DNA of 40,881 nt from an uncultured Opitutaceae bacterium. Lineage in GTDB: Bacteria > Verrucomicrobiota > Verrucomicrobiia > Opitutales > Opitutaceae. The translations under genes and the position numbers were made by a program. The notes beneath the pieces are model-generated. The model was not told the origin of the DNA. It searched no databases and was given only the letters and a program-made list of their open reading frames with translations. This document shows positions 29,226 to 40,629 of the stretch, piece by piece (position 1 is the stretch's first letter; every line of letters begins with the position of its first letter). The stretch covers positions 1 to 40,881 of the forward strand of contig CAIXHE010000143.1 in NCBI GenBank assembly GCA_903919205.1, given 5' to 3'.

Positions 29226-30530
29226 ATGCATCACTTTCGGTACGTCGGCCAAAATCTTCACTGCGAATCCGTCGACTTGGCGGAGGTGGCGCGGCTCTAC
29301 GGCACGCCCACCTACGTGTACAGCGCCTCCACGATGGCCGACAACTACACGCGGCTTTCCGGCAGCATGAAGGGCCTGGACGCGCAGGTGTGCTACGCGG
29401 TCAAGGCCAACTCCAACCTGGCCGTCATCAGGCACTTGGGGAATCTGGGCTCGGCGTTCGAATTCGCGAGCGCGGGCGAGATGCGCCGGGTGATCGCCGC
29501 CGGCGCGAGCGTCAGGCGCAGCGTGTTCGCCGGTGTCGGCAAGACCGAGCTCGAGATCCGCCAGGCGCTCGAGGCCGGCATCTACTCCTTCCATGTCGAA
29601 AGCGAGCCGGAGCTCGCCCGGATCAACCACGTGGCCGGCAAGCTCGGGGTCAAGGCGGCGATCGCCATCCGCGTGAACCCCGACGTGGACGCCCACACCC
29701 ACGCCAAGATCACGACGGGAACCTCCGCCAACAAGTTCGGGATCCCGCTGAGGCAGGCGGCTGCGGCCTATGAGGCGGCCTCCAAGTACCCCCACATCAC
29801 GATCCGCGGCATCCAGTCGCACATCGGCTCCCAGATCACCGACGTGAAGCCCTTCGTCGAGACGCTGGAGAAGCTTGCCCCCCTGGCGGCCGAGCTGAAG
29901 GAGCGCCACCGCATCGAGTACATCTCGATCGGCGGCGGCATCGGCATCGTCTACCGGGACGCCCTGGCGAGCGGCGCCGCCTCCTGGTGGGACGCCCAGC
30001 CGGAGGCCTCGCGGCCCCTGACCCCGGAGGTCTACGGCGCCACGCTCTCGCCCATGCTCGCCAAGCTCGGGCTCAAGGTCCTGCTGGAGCCGGGCCGCTC
30101 GATGGTGGCCAACGCAGGAGTCCTCCTGACACGCGTCGAATACCTGAAGCGGGGCCAGGGCAAGAACTTCCTGATCGTCGACGCGGGCATGAACGACCTG
30201 GTGCGCCCCGCCATGTACGACTCGTACCACGAGGTCGTGCCCCTGCAGAGGGACACGACGCGCCGCGCCCTGGTGGCCGACGTGGTCGGGCCCATCTGCG
30301 AGAGCACCGACTGCTTCGCCAAGGACCGGCAGGTCCAGGAGGTGGGGGAGGGCGAGTACCTGGCCCTCATGAGCGCGGGCGCCTACGGGCACGTGATGGC
30401 CAGCCGCTACAACACCCGCCCGATCCCGGCCGAGGTGCTGGTCAAGGGCAGCGCCTTCGAGCAGGTGACCGCCCGGGAGACCTTCGAGCAGATCATCGCC
30501 AACGAGAAGATTCCCGCGTTTTTGAAGTAG
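29226..30530 (+). CDS. lysA: Diaminopimelate decarboxylase
   Basis: 434 residues; the last step of lysine synthesis, meso-diaminopimelate to lysine. PLP lysine Lys60 in CYAVKANSN, glycine-rich IQSHIGSQ and ISIGGGIGI, EPGRSMVANAG, and the partner-supplied Cys in GPICESTDCF, the DAP-decarboxylase form of the motif (contrast GPTCDALD in the ornithine enzyme at 4334). YDSYHEVVPL and SAGAYGHVMASRYN are also typical. The ATG at 29226 is preferred over an in-frame GTG at 29178. gpsA follows after 33 bp. Confidence 0.96.
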   Translation: MHHFRYVGQNLHCESVDLAEVARLYGTPTYVYSASTMADNYTRLSGSMKGLDAQVCYAVKANSNLAVIRHLGNLGSAFEFASAGEMRRVIAAGASVRRSVFAGVGKTELEIRQALEAGIYSFHVESEPELARINHVAGKLGVKAAIAIRVNPDVDAHTHAKITTGTSANKFGIPLRQAAAAYEAASKYPHITIRGIQSHIGSQITDVKPFVETLEKLAPLAAELKERHRIEYISIGGGIGIVYRDALASGAASWWDAQPEASRPLTPEVYGATLSPMLAKLGLKVLLEPGRSMVANAGVLLTRVEYLKRGQGKNFLIVDAGMNDLVRPAMYDSYHEVVPLQRDTTRRALVADVVGPICESTDCFAKDRQVQEVGEGEYLALMSAGAYGHVMASRYNTRPIPAEVLVKGSAFEQVTARETFEQIIANEKIPAFLK

Positions 30531-30563
30531 CAAGCGCCGCGGGGGGCACGTAAGAACTCCCCC

Positions 30564-31586
30564 ATGAAGTTCTGCGTCGTCGGAGCCGGGGCGTGGGGCA
30601 CGGCTTTCGCGCTGCACCTCGCCCGGGGACAGCAGCCTGTCGTGCTCGTGCCGCGCCGGCCCGAGCAGGCGGCGGCCATCCTCGCCTCGCGCGAGAACAA
30701 GGAGTACCTGCCCGGCATCGGGGTGGGGCCCGGGGTCGAGGTCACCGCGGACCTTGCGGTCGGCCTCGCGGGCGCGGACGTGGTCCTCGTGGCCTGCCCG
30801 GCCCAGACCCTGAGGGCGACGGGGCAGGCCATGGCACGGGCCCTCGGGTCCGGTCCGCGCCCCCGCCTGGTCGTGAGCCTGGCCAAGGGCCTCGAGCTCG
30901 GCAGCCACCTTCGGCCCTCGCAGGTGCTGGCCGAGACGCTGCCCGGGACGAGGGTGGGCGTCCTCGCCGGCCCCACGAACGCGGCCGAGGTCGCACGCGG
31001 CCTTCCGGCCGCGATGGTGCTCGCCGCCTCCGAGGACGGCGGCACCCTCCAGGACATCCAGGCCGCCGTCAGCGGGCCCACCCTGCGGGTGTACACCTCG
31101 GGGGACCTGGCCGGCGTGGAATTCGGGGGCTGCCTGAAGAACATCTACGCCATCGCCGCGGGCTGCTGCGAGGGCCTCGGGCTCGGCGACAACGCCAAGG
31201 CGGCGCTCCTGACCCGCGCCGTGGCCGAGATGGTGAGGGTGGGGGTCTCTCTCGGGGCCCGCAGCGAGACGTTCTACGGGCTGAGCGGCTTTGGCGACCT
31301 GGTCGCGACCTCGCACGGGCCCTGGAGCCGCAACCGCGAGTTCGGGCACCGCATCGGCGAGGGCCGGCCGATCCCCGAGCTTCTGGCGGGCCGCAGGACC
31401 GTGGTCGAGGGCTACGAGACCACGCGCTCGTTTCACGGCCTCTGCGCCGAACGCGGCATCGAGGCGCCCATCCTGCGCGAGATGTACGCCATCCTCTTCC
31501 AGGGAAGCCGCCCGGCGGCGGCCCTGGCGTCGCTCATGAGCCGGGAGCTGAAGCGCGAGTCGGCGCCCGCGCTCAGCACCGCCTGA
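30564..31586 (+). CDS. gpsA: Glycerol-3-phosphate dehydrogenase [NAD(P)+]
   Basis: 340 residues; reduces dihydroxyacetone phosphate to sn-glycerol-3-phosphate for phospholipids. N-terminal VVGAGAWGTAFALHLA (Gly7-Gly12 loop), SLAKGLELGSHLRPSQVLAE, LAGPTNAAEVARGLPAA (family usually GPSxAxEV), and the catalytic FGGCLKNIYAIAAG with Lys, followed by LGDNAKAALLTRAVAEM. Normal length. Probably co-transcribed with lysA. Confidence 0.96.
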   Translation: MKFCVVGAGAWGTAFALHLARGQQPVVLVPRRPEQAAAILASRENKEYLPGIGVGPGVEVTADLAVGLAGADVVLVACPAQTLRATGQAMARALGSGPRPRLVVSLAKGLELGSHLRPSQVLAETLPGTRVGVLAGPTNAAEVARGLPAAMVLAASEDGGTLQDIQAAVSGPTLRVYTSGDLAGVEFGGCLKNIYAIAAGCCEGLGLGDNAKAALLTRAVAEMVRVGVSLGARSETFYGLSGFGDLVATSHGPWSRNREFGHRIGEGRPIPELLAGRRTVVEGYETTRSFHGLCAERGIEAPILREMYAILFQGSRPAAALASLMSRELKRESAPALSTA

Positions 31587-31634
31587 GGCGCGGGCCGTTT
31601 GACAGGGCGGCGCACCGGGGCCATGGGTGGTCCC

Positions 31635-32030
31635 ATGGAACTCCAACGCGTCGGCTCGAGGGCCTCGGGCAAGGGCCCCTCGGATTGGTTCACCGGAACG
31701 GTGCGGATCGACCCCCTCTTCCAGGCGCCCGACCCCGGGCGGGTCGCCGGTGCCAGCGTGACCTTCGAGCCGGGCGCGCGGACGGCCTGGCACACGCACC
31801 CCCTCGGCCAGACGCTCGTGGTGACGTCCGGCTGCGGCTGGGCCCAGCGCGAGGGCGGCCCCGTCGAGGAGATCCGCCCCGGCGACGTGGTGTGGTTTCC
31901 TCCGGGCGAGAGGCACTGGCACGGCGCGGCCCCGACCACCGCCATGACCCACCTGGCGATCCAGGAGCGGCTGGACGGAAAGATGGTCGAATGGATGGAG
32001 CCGGTCAGCGACGCGCAGTACCGGAGGTAG
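31635..32030 (+). CDS. Small cupin protein
   Basis: 131 residues. Single cupin barrel: [21 protein letters not shown] carries the two-His-plus-Gln/Glu first motif, and [14 protein letters not shown] the second His. It resembles the stand-alone cupins often fused or paired with carboxymuconolactone-decarboxylase-like proteins, here without such a partner. The ATG at 31635 is chosen because related proteins begin MEL-x-RVGS; 31623 is an alternative. Enzyme activity unknown. Confidence 0.82.
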   Translation: MELQRVGSRASGKGPSDWFTGTVRIDPLFQAPDPGRVAGASVTFEPGARTAWHTHPLGQTLVVTSGCGWAQREGGPVEEIRPGDVVWFPPGERHWHGAAPTTAMTHLAIQERLDGKMVEWMEPVSDAQYRR

Positions 32031-32117
32031 CCCGGCCCCGGCGGAGGGCTTGCCTCCGCCGATCGGGCCTATAAGCCTCGGGGGCCCCGTTTCTCAGGTT
32101 GCCCCCTTAACGACCCC

Positions 32118-33755
32118 ATGTCCGCTCCCGCAGCGCTCGATCGCAAGCACTCGCTCGTCATCCTCGCATCGTCCCTCGGCACCGTGTTCGAGTGGTACGA
32201 CTTCTACATCTACGGCACCTTGGCCGCGTTCTTCGGCAAGCTGTTCTTCCCCCCGAACGACGGCACCGCTGCCTACCTCTCGAGCCTGGCCCTCTTCGGG
32301 GTCGGCTTCTCTGTGCGGCCCTTCGGGGCCCTCGTGTTCGGCCGCCTGGGGGACCTGGCCGGGCGCAAGTACACGTTTCTCGTGACGATCATCGTCATGG
32401 GGCTGTCGACCGCGCTGGTCGGCCTGCTGCCGACCTATTCGCGGATCGGCTTCGCGGCCCCGATCATCCTGGTCTTCCTGCGGCTCGCCCAGGGCCTCGC
32501 GCTGGGCGGCGAGTACGGCGGCGCAGCGATCTACGTCGCCGAGCACGCGCCCGAGGGCAAGCGGGGCTTCTTCACGGGCTGGATCCAGACCACCGCCACG
32601 CTAGGGCTCTTCATCGCTCTCGTCGTGATCGGCGTCCTGCGGCACTTCATGACGGCCGAGCAGTTCGCGGACTGGGGATGGCGCGTGCCGTTCCTCCTGT
32701 CGTTCGTGCTTCTGGGAGTCTCGGTGTACATCCGGCTCAAGCTGGAGGAGTCGCCGGTGTTCGCCGAGATGAAGGCCGAGGGCAAGGGATCGAAGGCCCC
32801 GCTCACCGACAGCTTCGCCCGATGGGGCAACGCGAGGATCGTGCTGAAGGTGCTCTTCGGGGCGACGGCCGGCCAGGGCGTCGTGTGGTACACGGGGCAG
32901 TTCTACGCCCTCTATTTCCTGATGACGACGCTCAAGGTCGACTATGTCCGCTCCTACTTCCTGATCGCCTCCTCGCTCGTGCTCGGGGCCTTCATGCTGG
33001 TCGGATTCGGCCGGCTCTCCGACCTGCTCGGCCGCAAGCACATCATCATGGCCGGCCTCCTGCTGTCGGTCGTCACCTACCAGCCCCTCTTCCGGGGGCT
33101 CACGCGCGCGGCCAACCCCGCGCTCGCCGACGCGATGGAGCACTCGCCGGTGACGCTCGCCACCGCGGACTACCGGGGGCGCCTCGCGCTGACCCTTGAG
33201 GCGCTGGGGGACGCGGCCGAGAAGATCGTCCTTCCCACCAAGCACACCTCGGAGACCGACAAGGCCCGCAACTACCTGAACGCGCGCGGCATCCCCTTCA
33301 CGCTCACGCCGGCGGTCGCCGGCTCGCCTATCGTGCTCTCGGTCGGCGGCCGGGTGGTCGACGGCTTCAGCGAGAAGGCCTACGAGGCCGCGCTCGCCCC
33401 CGCGGGCTACCCGAAGTCCGCGGACCTGGCGCAGATGAACACCCCCGTCGTCCTAGCGATCCTCACCGTGCTCCTGGCCTACGTCGCCATGGTCTACGGC
33501 CCGATCGCGGCGTTCCTGGTCGAGCTCTTCCCGACCCGCGTGCGCTACACCTCGATGTCGCTGCCCTACCACATAGGCAACGGCTGGTTCGGGGGCTTCC
33601 TGCCCCTGATCGCGGCTTCAATCGTGGTCTTCACCGGGGACATCTACGCGGGCCTGTGGTTTCCGATCGGGGTGGCCGCCATGTCTTTTGTCATCGGCAT
33701 GCTGGTCCTGCCGGAGACGAACAAGCGCGACTTGACCGAGGACCACAACACCTAG
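32118..33755 (+). CDS. MHS-family major facilitator transporter with a large inserted loop
   Basis: 545 residues, 12-helix metabolite:H+ symporter. The family start SSLGTVFEWYDFYIYGTLA, the loop 2-3 motif FGRLGDLAGRKYTFL and the RLAQGLALGGEYGGAAIYVAE motif are all clear. Relatives carry citrate, proline, shikimate or alpha-ketoglutarate. It differs in a stretch of about 110 hydrophilic residues, about 325-438, between hydrophobic segments of the second half, containing TKHTSETDKARNYLNARGIPF. Its stop TAG lies inside a CTAG that is also the stop of the convergent gene. Confidence 0.9.
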   Translation: MSAPAALDRKHSLVILASSLGTVFEWYDFYIYGTLAAFFGKLFFPPNDGTAAYLSSLALFGVGFSVRPFGALVFGRLGDLAGRKYTFLVTIIVMGLSTALVGLLPTYSRIGFAAPIILVFLRLAQGLALGGEYGGAAIYVAEHAPEGKRGFFTGWIQTTATLGLFIALVVIGVLRHFMTAEQFADWGWRVPFLLSFVLLGVSVYIRLKLEESPVFAEMKAEGKGSKAPLTDSFARWGNARIVLKVLFGATAGQGVVWYTGQFYALYFLMTTLKVDYVRSYFLIASSLVLGAFMLVGFGRLSDLLGRKHIIMAGLLLSVVTYQPLFRGLTRAANPALADAMEHSPVTLATADYRGRLALTLEALGDAAEKIVLPTKHTSETDKARNYLNARGIPFTLTPAVAGSPIVLSVGGRVVDGFSEKAYEAALAPAGYPKSADLAQMNTPVVLAILTVLLAYVAMVYGPIAAFLVELFPTRVRYTSMSLPYHIGNGWFGGFLPLIAASIVVFTGDIYAGLWFPIGVAAMSFVIGMLVLPETNKRDLTEDHNT

Positions 33756-35851
33756 AGCGTGCGGCCGGCGCGGCGCGCCGAGCCTAGGGCGAGCAGGCTC
33801 CCCAGGTAGGCCACCATGACCAGCACCGAGAGCTGCCGGTTGCCGACCGCCATCACCAGGTACTCGCAGAAGCCGCCCACCATGGCCCCGATCAGGTTGG
33901 CGCCGAACGCGGCCGAGGGGCGGGACGCCTCGCGGAAGGTGGTCGAGAAGATGACGCCTGCGAAGAAGATGGGCAGCGGCACGACGAGGACCGCCCAGAG
34001 CACGCGGTCGGCGAGGCCCAGGCCGAGGATCAGCTCGCGCGGAACGAGGAGCAGGAGGGCGAGCACGGCGAAGAGCGGCGCGTAGAGCGCGAGGGAGTAG
34101 GTGCGCAGGCGCCCCGCGACGAGGTTCGCGGCCATCACCATCAGGAGCACGCCGGCGACGACGATCAGCGTGACCAGCCAGGTCGCCCCGAAGAAGAGCG
34201 TGCAGTCGCCGATGCTCTTCGTCTCGAGCAGCAGGAAGCCCATGCCGAGGAGGCCGAAGTGCACGTCGCCGACCCCGAACGAGCGGCCGCGCAGGAAGCC
34301 CACGGCCGCGAGCGAGAAGGCGAGGAGCCCCGCCATCGGCACCAGGTAGTCCGAGGGTATGGTCTTGCCGAGCAGGTACAGGAACGGCCAGTCGTCCGTC
34401 GGCAGCTCGAGCCTCGGGGGGTCCGTGTAGGCGGTGCTGCGGTAGCCGAGGGCATTCGAGGGGAGCAGCCGGGCGGGATCCTTGGGAGCGCAGAGGATGA
34501 CGAGCCCCTGGGCGGGGTCGGTGTAGAGGGTGGGCCTGCGGCCCGTGGCCGCCTCCATCAGCTCGAAGAGCTTGGGCCCGAGCCAGGGCCGTGCGAGGCC
34601 GAAGGAGAGGACCAGCATGCCGTGCGGGCCCACGAGCCCGTAGGCGGTGCGCAGGCTCTCCACCGTGTACACGTAGCCGTCCAGGCGCACGTTGTTCATC
34701 GAGCTGAACAAGGCCTGGGAGTCCAGGAAGCCGAAGAGCACGAGGTCGTAGCCCGGGGCCGCCTTCGCGAGGTAGGACCGCGCGTCGTCGACGTGCACCG
34801 TCACCCGGGGGTCCGAATACGGGGCCCCCGCGTTGAAGCGCCGCGAGAGGGCGACGATGCCCGGGTCGATCTCGACGGCGTCGACGTGACGGGCTCCGAA
34901 GGCCAGGGCCGCCTCGACGTCGCACCCGCCGCCCGCGCCCACCACGAGCACGCGGTCGGGCCGGCTCGTGATCGCATAGGGAACGAGGTACTGGCGAAGG
35001 GCGCCGCGGGCGGCCTCCTGGGCGGCCGAGCCGGGGGTGTAGCGCGCCGGGTCGAGCGCCTGGTCCGCGTGGTAGCCGAACTGGTTCACGCGCACGATGT
35101 ACGCCGGCGGGTCCCGCATGGTCAGCAGGTCCCTGGGCGGCTCGGCCTCCGAGACGGTGGGGGTCTCGAAGCGGCTTACCGTGACGTAGTAGTAGGGGGA
35201 CCAGACGGCCCGGGGATCCGCCCTCCAGGCAAGGGCGGCCAGGACCGCGGCGAAGAGAGGCGCCGATATCCACCAGCTGCGGCGCGGCGAGATCAGCAGG
35301 TAGACCGCCGCCACGCCGGCCATGCCGGCCACCGGCGAGAACAGGTTGAGCGAGAAGAGGCCGAACCCGAGCGTCCCGCAGAGGCTGCCCGCGAGGTCCC
35401 AGCCGTAGGCGGTGAGCCGGGGCATCGCGTTGAAGAGGGTGCCCATGCGCTGGCCGAGCGGCGCGAAGACGAGCGCGTTCATGCCGAAGATCCGCACGAG
35501 AACATAGGCGTGGAACATCGACGTGGGCAGCGCGTAGAAGTGGGCCTCCGAGGACGAGGTGCCCACGACCGTGTTGCGATCCGACAGCAGCATCCAGATG
35601 TCGAGCGCGAGGAACACCGGGAAGAACCCGAAGAGGTCCCAGCGCCGCCCGGCCGCCAGGGCGCCCGCCGCCAGCCCCAGGAAGGAGCTGAGCAGCATGA
35701 GGTTCGCATAGTAGGCCACCAGGTGCACCACCGACGGCACCCAGCGGATCACCAGCATCTCGAGGAAGAGGGCGGTGAAGGACAGCGCGAACATCTGCCA
35801 CCCGCCCGGTACCGTCGGCTTGGAGTCCTCTGACATCGGCGCCGAGTGCAT
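33752..35851 (-). CDS. Membrane spermidine-synthase-like protein
   Basis: 699 residues. About six membrane helices at the N-terminus, a cytosolic Rossmann domain at about residues 270-490 (VVGAGGGCDVEAALAFGA near 303; VDAVEIDPGIVALSRR; VTVHVDDARSYL), then about six more helices. The central domain matches spermidine synthase/SAM methyltransferase folds. At the site of the catalytic Asp (YDxIxxD in SpeE) the sequence is YDLVLFGFLDS, with Gly in place of Asp, so ordinary aminopropyl transfer is doubtful. The later SSMNNVRLDGYVYTVESL stretch is typical of this membrane subfamily. An N-terminal start a few codons later (second Met at residue 6) is possible. Confidence 0.78.
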   Translation of the reverse strand: MHSAPMSEDSKPTVPGGWQMFALSFTALFLEMLVIRWVPSVVHLVAYYANLMLLSSFLGLAAGALAAGRRWDLFGFFPVFLALDIWMLLSDRNTVVGTSSSEAHFYALPTSMFHAYVLVRIFGMNALVFAPLGQRMGTLFNAMPRLTAYGWDLAGSLCGTLGFGLFSLNLFSPVAGMAGVAAVYLLISPRRSWWISAPLFAAVLAALAWRADPRAVWSPYYYVTVSRFETPTVSEAEPPRDLLTMRDPPAYIVRVNQFGYHADQALDPARYTPGSAAQEAARGALRQYLVPYAITSRPDRVLVVGAGGGCDVEAALAFGARHVDAVEIDPGIVALSRRFNAGAPYSDPRVTVHVDDARSYLAKAAPGYDLVLFGFLDSQALFSSMNNVRLDGYVYTVESLRTAYGLVGPHGMLVLSFGLARPWLGPKLFELMEAATGRRPTLYTDPAQGLVILCAPKDPARLLPSNALGYRSTAYTDPPRLELPTDDWPFLYLLGKTIPSDYLVPMAGLLAFSLAAVGFLRGRSFGVGDVHFGLLGMGFLLLETKSIGDCTLFFGATWLVTLIVVAGVLLMVMAANLVAGRLRTYSLALYAPLFAVLALLLLVPRELILGLGLADRVLWAVLVVPLPIFFAGVIFSTTFREASRPSAAFGANLIGAMVGGFCEYLVMAVGNRQLSVLVMVAYLGSLLALGSARRAGRTL

Positions 35852-35942
35852 CCCCGCGGCCCCGGGTCGACAACCCCTAAGTGCGGGAGGCCCGAAAACG
35901 GGGGATTGCGGGGCGCTTTCGGGGGATCCACAGTGCTAGCTG

Positions 35943-36730
35943 ATGAAAATCGCCGTCGGCTGCTCGCTGCGCTACCAGGTGGTGGCCCCGAGCGCGTCCT
36001 TCACCTTCAACGTCCTGGTCAACACCGACCCCCAGCAGCAGATCGTCACTGAGTCGATCCGCACCACGCCCGAGGTGATGACCGAGATCGCCACCACCTC
36101 GAAGGGCGAGCGGGTGCTCAGGGCCGACGCCCGCACGGGCCCCTTCGAGCTCGCCTACGCCGCGGTGGTCGAGGTGGACCGGCCGGCGATGCCGGCCCTG
36201 GTCCCGGCCGACCAGCCCGGCCGCCTGCCGCTCAACATCCTCACCTACACCCTCCCCAGCCGCTACTGCGAGAGCGACCGGTTCGGACCCCATGCCTGGG
36301 AGCTCTTTGGCAAGACCGACGACAGGGCCGAGCAGGTGAGGGCCATCTGCAAGTGGGTCTCGGAGAACATCGAGTACGCGCCCAACTCGACGGACGGGAA
36401 GACGTCGGCGTGGGACGTCTGGCAGACCCGAAAGGGCGTCTGCCGGGACTACACCCACGTCTCGATCGCGCTGTGCCGTGCCCTCAGCATCCCCGCCCGC
36501 TACGTCGGCGGGTACGCCGTCGGCCTCGAGCCGATGAACTTCCACGCCTGCTTCGAGGCGTACCTTGGCGGCGGCTGGAGGCTGTTCGACCCCACGGACG
36601 GGATCGCCCCGGGCCTGATCGTGGCGGCGACGCGCGGACGCGACGCCGCCTCGGCGGGCCTGACGACGATCTTCGGCCGCGTGGTGGCCGAGCCCGTCGC
36701 CGTGCAGTGCGCCCTGGAGACCCCGGCGCC

Positions 36731-36758
<28 letters not shown>
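35943..36758 (+). CDS. Transglutaminase-like cysteine protease
   Basis: 271 residues. An N-terminal beta domain (Bacterial transglutaminase-like N-terminal type, SFTFNVLVNTDPQQQIV) precedes a papain-like core with all three catalytic residues: Cys167 in KGVCRDYTH, His201 in MNFHACFEAYLGGGW, Asp216 in RLFDPTDG. Such proteins are usually isopeptidases or proteases rather than cross-linkers. No signal peptide is seen, so it appears cytosolic. The 3' end overlaps hppA by 28 bp, tail to tail. Confidence 0.92.
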
Positions 36759-39148
<2,390 letters not shown>

Positions 39149-39213
39149 GGGGGGGGGAGTACCCCGAGTGTGGCGGCCGTAACCCGCCCTAACCAGCAAA
39201 ATGGAGACGGCCC

Positions 39214-40191
39214 CTAGCCTTGCCAGTGAATGGCGTTCAGGATCTCCGCCAGGTGGAAGCCGGCCTGGGCCAGGCGCTGCTCGGCCACGGGCTCGCTCAC
39301 GGCGTCGTAATCGGGCTTGAAGGTGATTGCGATCCTCTTGATTCCTCCGCGGGGGTCCGGGGTCTCTGCGCCAAGCATGATCCCCGCGTAGGCCGTCCGG
39401 GCCGCCACGAGGCTCTGTGTGGCCCAGCCCTCGGCCCAGTGGTGGTAATCCCCGGCGCTCTTCCAGGAGGAGCCCGCGGCGGCGGCCTGCGCCTCAAGCA
39501 TCGGTGCCAGGATTGCGGGGTCCTCGGAGTGTGCGAGCTTATGCACCAGGGTGTCGTCCCAGTAGGCGTGGAGCTCCTCGTATTTTCCCGGGCCGTAGAA
39601 GAGGGCGTTGCCGCCCCGGTCGCCGGGCAGGCCCTTCGCCTGCTCGGGGTCCGTCACGAGCTCGACCTTGCCGTCGGCGCTGACCCGGTAGAACCCGACG
39701 CCCACGTGGAAGGGCTGGTGGAGGTCACCGACGAAGTGGACCAGCATGCAGAGCGCCTCGCGAGGGGTGATCCGGCTGTCCCCGTGGCCCTCGAGCACGT
39801 CCACGGCCTCCTCGATCTCGTGGACGACGTCGTGGGGGGTGGCGTAGGGGCCCTCCGGGTCGTAGGCCTTCGTCCCGAGGGGAAGGTCGACGTAGTGCCA
39901 TTCGCCGTTCTTGGGGAATTCCGCGTTGAACTTGAGCGCCTCGGGGTCCGCGCCAAGCGGGCCCTGGTGGAAATAGGCCGCCCGCACCTGGTCCATCCAG
40001 ACAGCGATCGAGGCGAGGTCGTCGCTCCCCAGAATCTGCACCACATGGGCGCGGGCCTGAGGGGTCAGCTGCCGGGTGGCCTCGAGGGCGATCGCCTTGT
40101 GCCCCTCGACCCCCCACGGGTAGGCACGGGGGGCGCCGACCGACAGGACAAGGAGGCAGAGGGAGAGGAGTTCGGCCGCATGGCGTTTCAT
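39214..40191 (-). CDS. S1/P1 nuclease family protein
   Basis: 325 residues, secreted zinc-dependent single-strand nuclease. The signal peptide runs to about residue 24, then WGVEGHKAIA supplies the N-terminal Trp and first His. Other zinc ligands are seen in order: ASIAVWMDQVR (Asp), EWHYVDLP (His), LVHFVGDLHQPFHVG (His, Asp, His) and ELHAYWDDTLV (His, Asp). All nine expected ligands are there. In P1 the free amino group of the first Trp binds zinc, so cleavage must expose it, yet here Pro precedes the Trp (AYP-W), an unusual -1 residue. Divergent from the monooxygenase-fold gene by 75 bp. Confidence 0.93.
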   Translation of the reverse strand: MKRHAAELLSLCLLVLSVGAPRAYPWGVEGHKAIALEATRQLTPQARAHVVQILGSDDLASIAVWMDQVRAAYFHQGPLGADPEALKFNAEFPKNGEWHYVDLPLGTKAYDPEGPYATPHDVVHEIEEAVDVLEGHGDSRITPREALCMLVHFVGDLHQPFHVGVGFYRVSADGKVELVTDPEQAKGLPGDRGGNALFYGPGKYEELHAYWDDTLVHKLAHSEDPAILAPMLEAQAAAAGSSWKSAGDYHHWAEGWATQSLVAARTAYAGIMLGAETPDPRGGIKRIAITFKPDYDAVSEPVAEQRLAQAGFHLAEILNAIHWQG

Positions 40192-40266
40192 CGTGGCGGC
40201 AAAGATCGGCCTTTCTCGTCCGCATTGGAAAGGCTAAAGTCGCCGCTCAGAGCCGTCCTCAATCGC

Positions 40267-40629
40267 ATGCCCATCGCCCCCACGCCCGAGCCGCCGTACT
40301 TTGCGGTCGTTTTCACCTCCCAGCGCACCGCCGGCGACCAGGGCTACGGTCGCATGGCGGAGCGAATGGAGGAGCTCGCCTCCCACCAGGAGGGTTTCCT
40401 GGGGATCGAGAGCGCCCGGGGCGCCGACGGCTTCGGGATCACCGTCTCCTATTGGTCCAGCATCGAGTCGATCGCGCGCTGGAGGGCGAACGCGGAGCAC
40501 GCCGTTGCCCAGGAGGCCGGCCGGCGGACCTGGTACGCAGATTTCTCGATCCGCATCGCCCGGGTGGATCGCGCCCACGGGAGGGCGGGAGGGTCAGCGG
40601 GCCAGGGGCTGGAGGTCCGCGGGCAGTAG
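40267..40629 (+). CDS. Antibiotic biosynthesis monooxygenase-fold protein (YqjZ-like)
   Basis: 120 residues of dimeric alpha/beta-barrel (ABM) type. The characteristic elements are RMAERMEELASHQEGFLGIES, then FGITVSYWSSIESIARWRAN and the end helix/strand RTWYADFSIRIARVDR. These proteins are small haem-binding or oxygenase-fold enzymes, many of unknown function; YqjZ-like ones are the closest by style. A possible -10 (TAAAGT) lies at 40235-40240. Its 3' end overlaps the convergent binding-protein gene by 36 bp. Confidence 0.8.
   Translation: MPIAPTPEPPYFAVVFTSQRTAGDQGYGRMAERMEELASHQEGFLGIESARGADGFGITVSYWSSIESIARWRANAEHAVAQEAGRRTWYADFSIRIARVDRAHGRAGGSAGQGLEVRGQ

Noticed and set aside
31599-31627. 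TTGACA just before the cupin gene as a promoter
   Set aside because: The sequence 17 bp downstream (CATGGG) is not a -10 box and overlaps a start codon.
35929-35942. GCTAGC before the transglutaminase gene as a -10 box
   Set aside because: It touches the ATG, so transcription would begin inside the gene, and no -35 is at the right distance.
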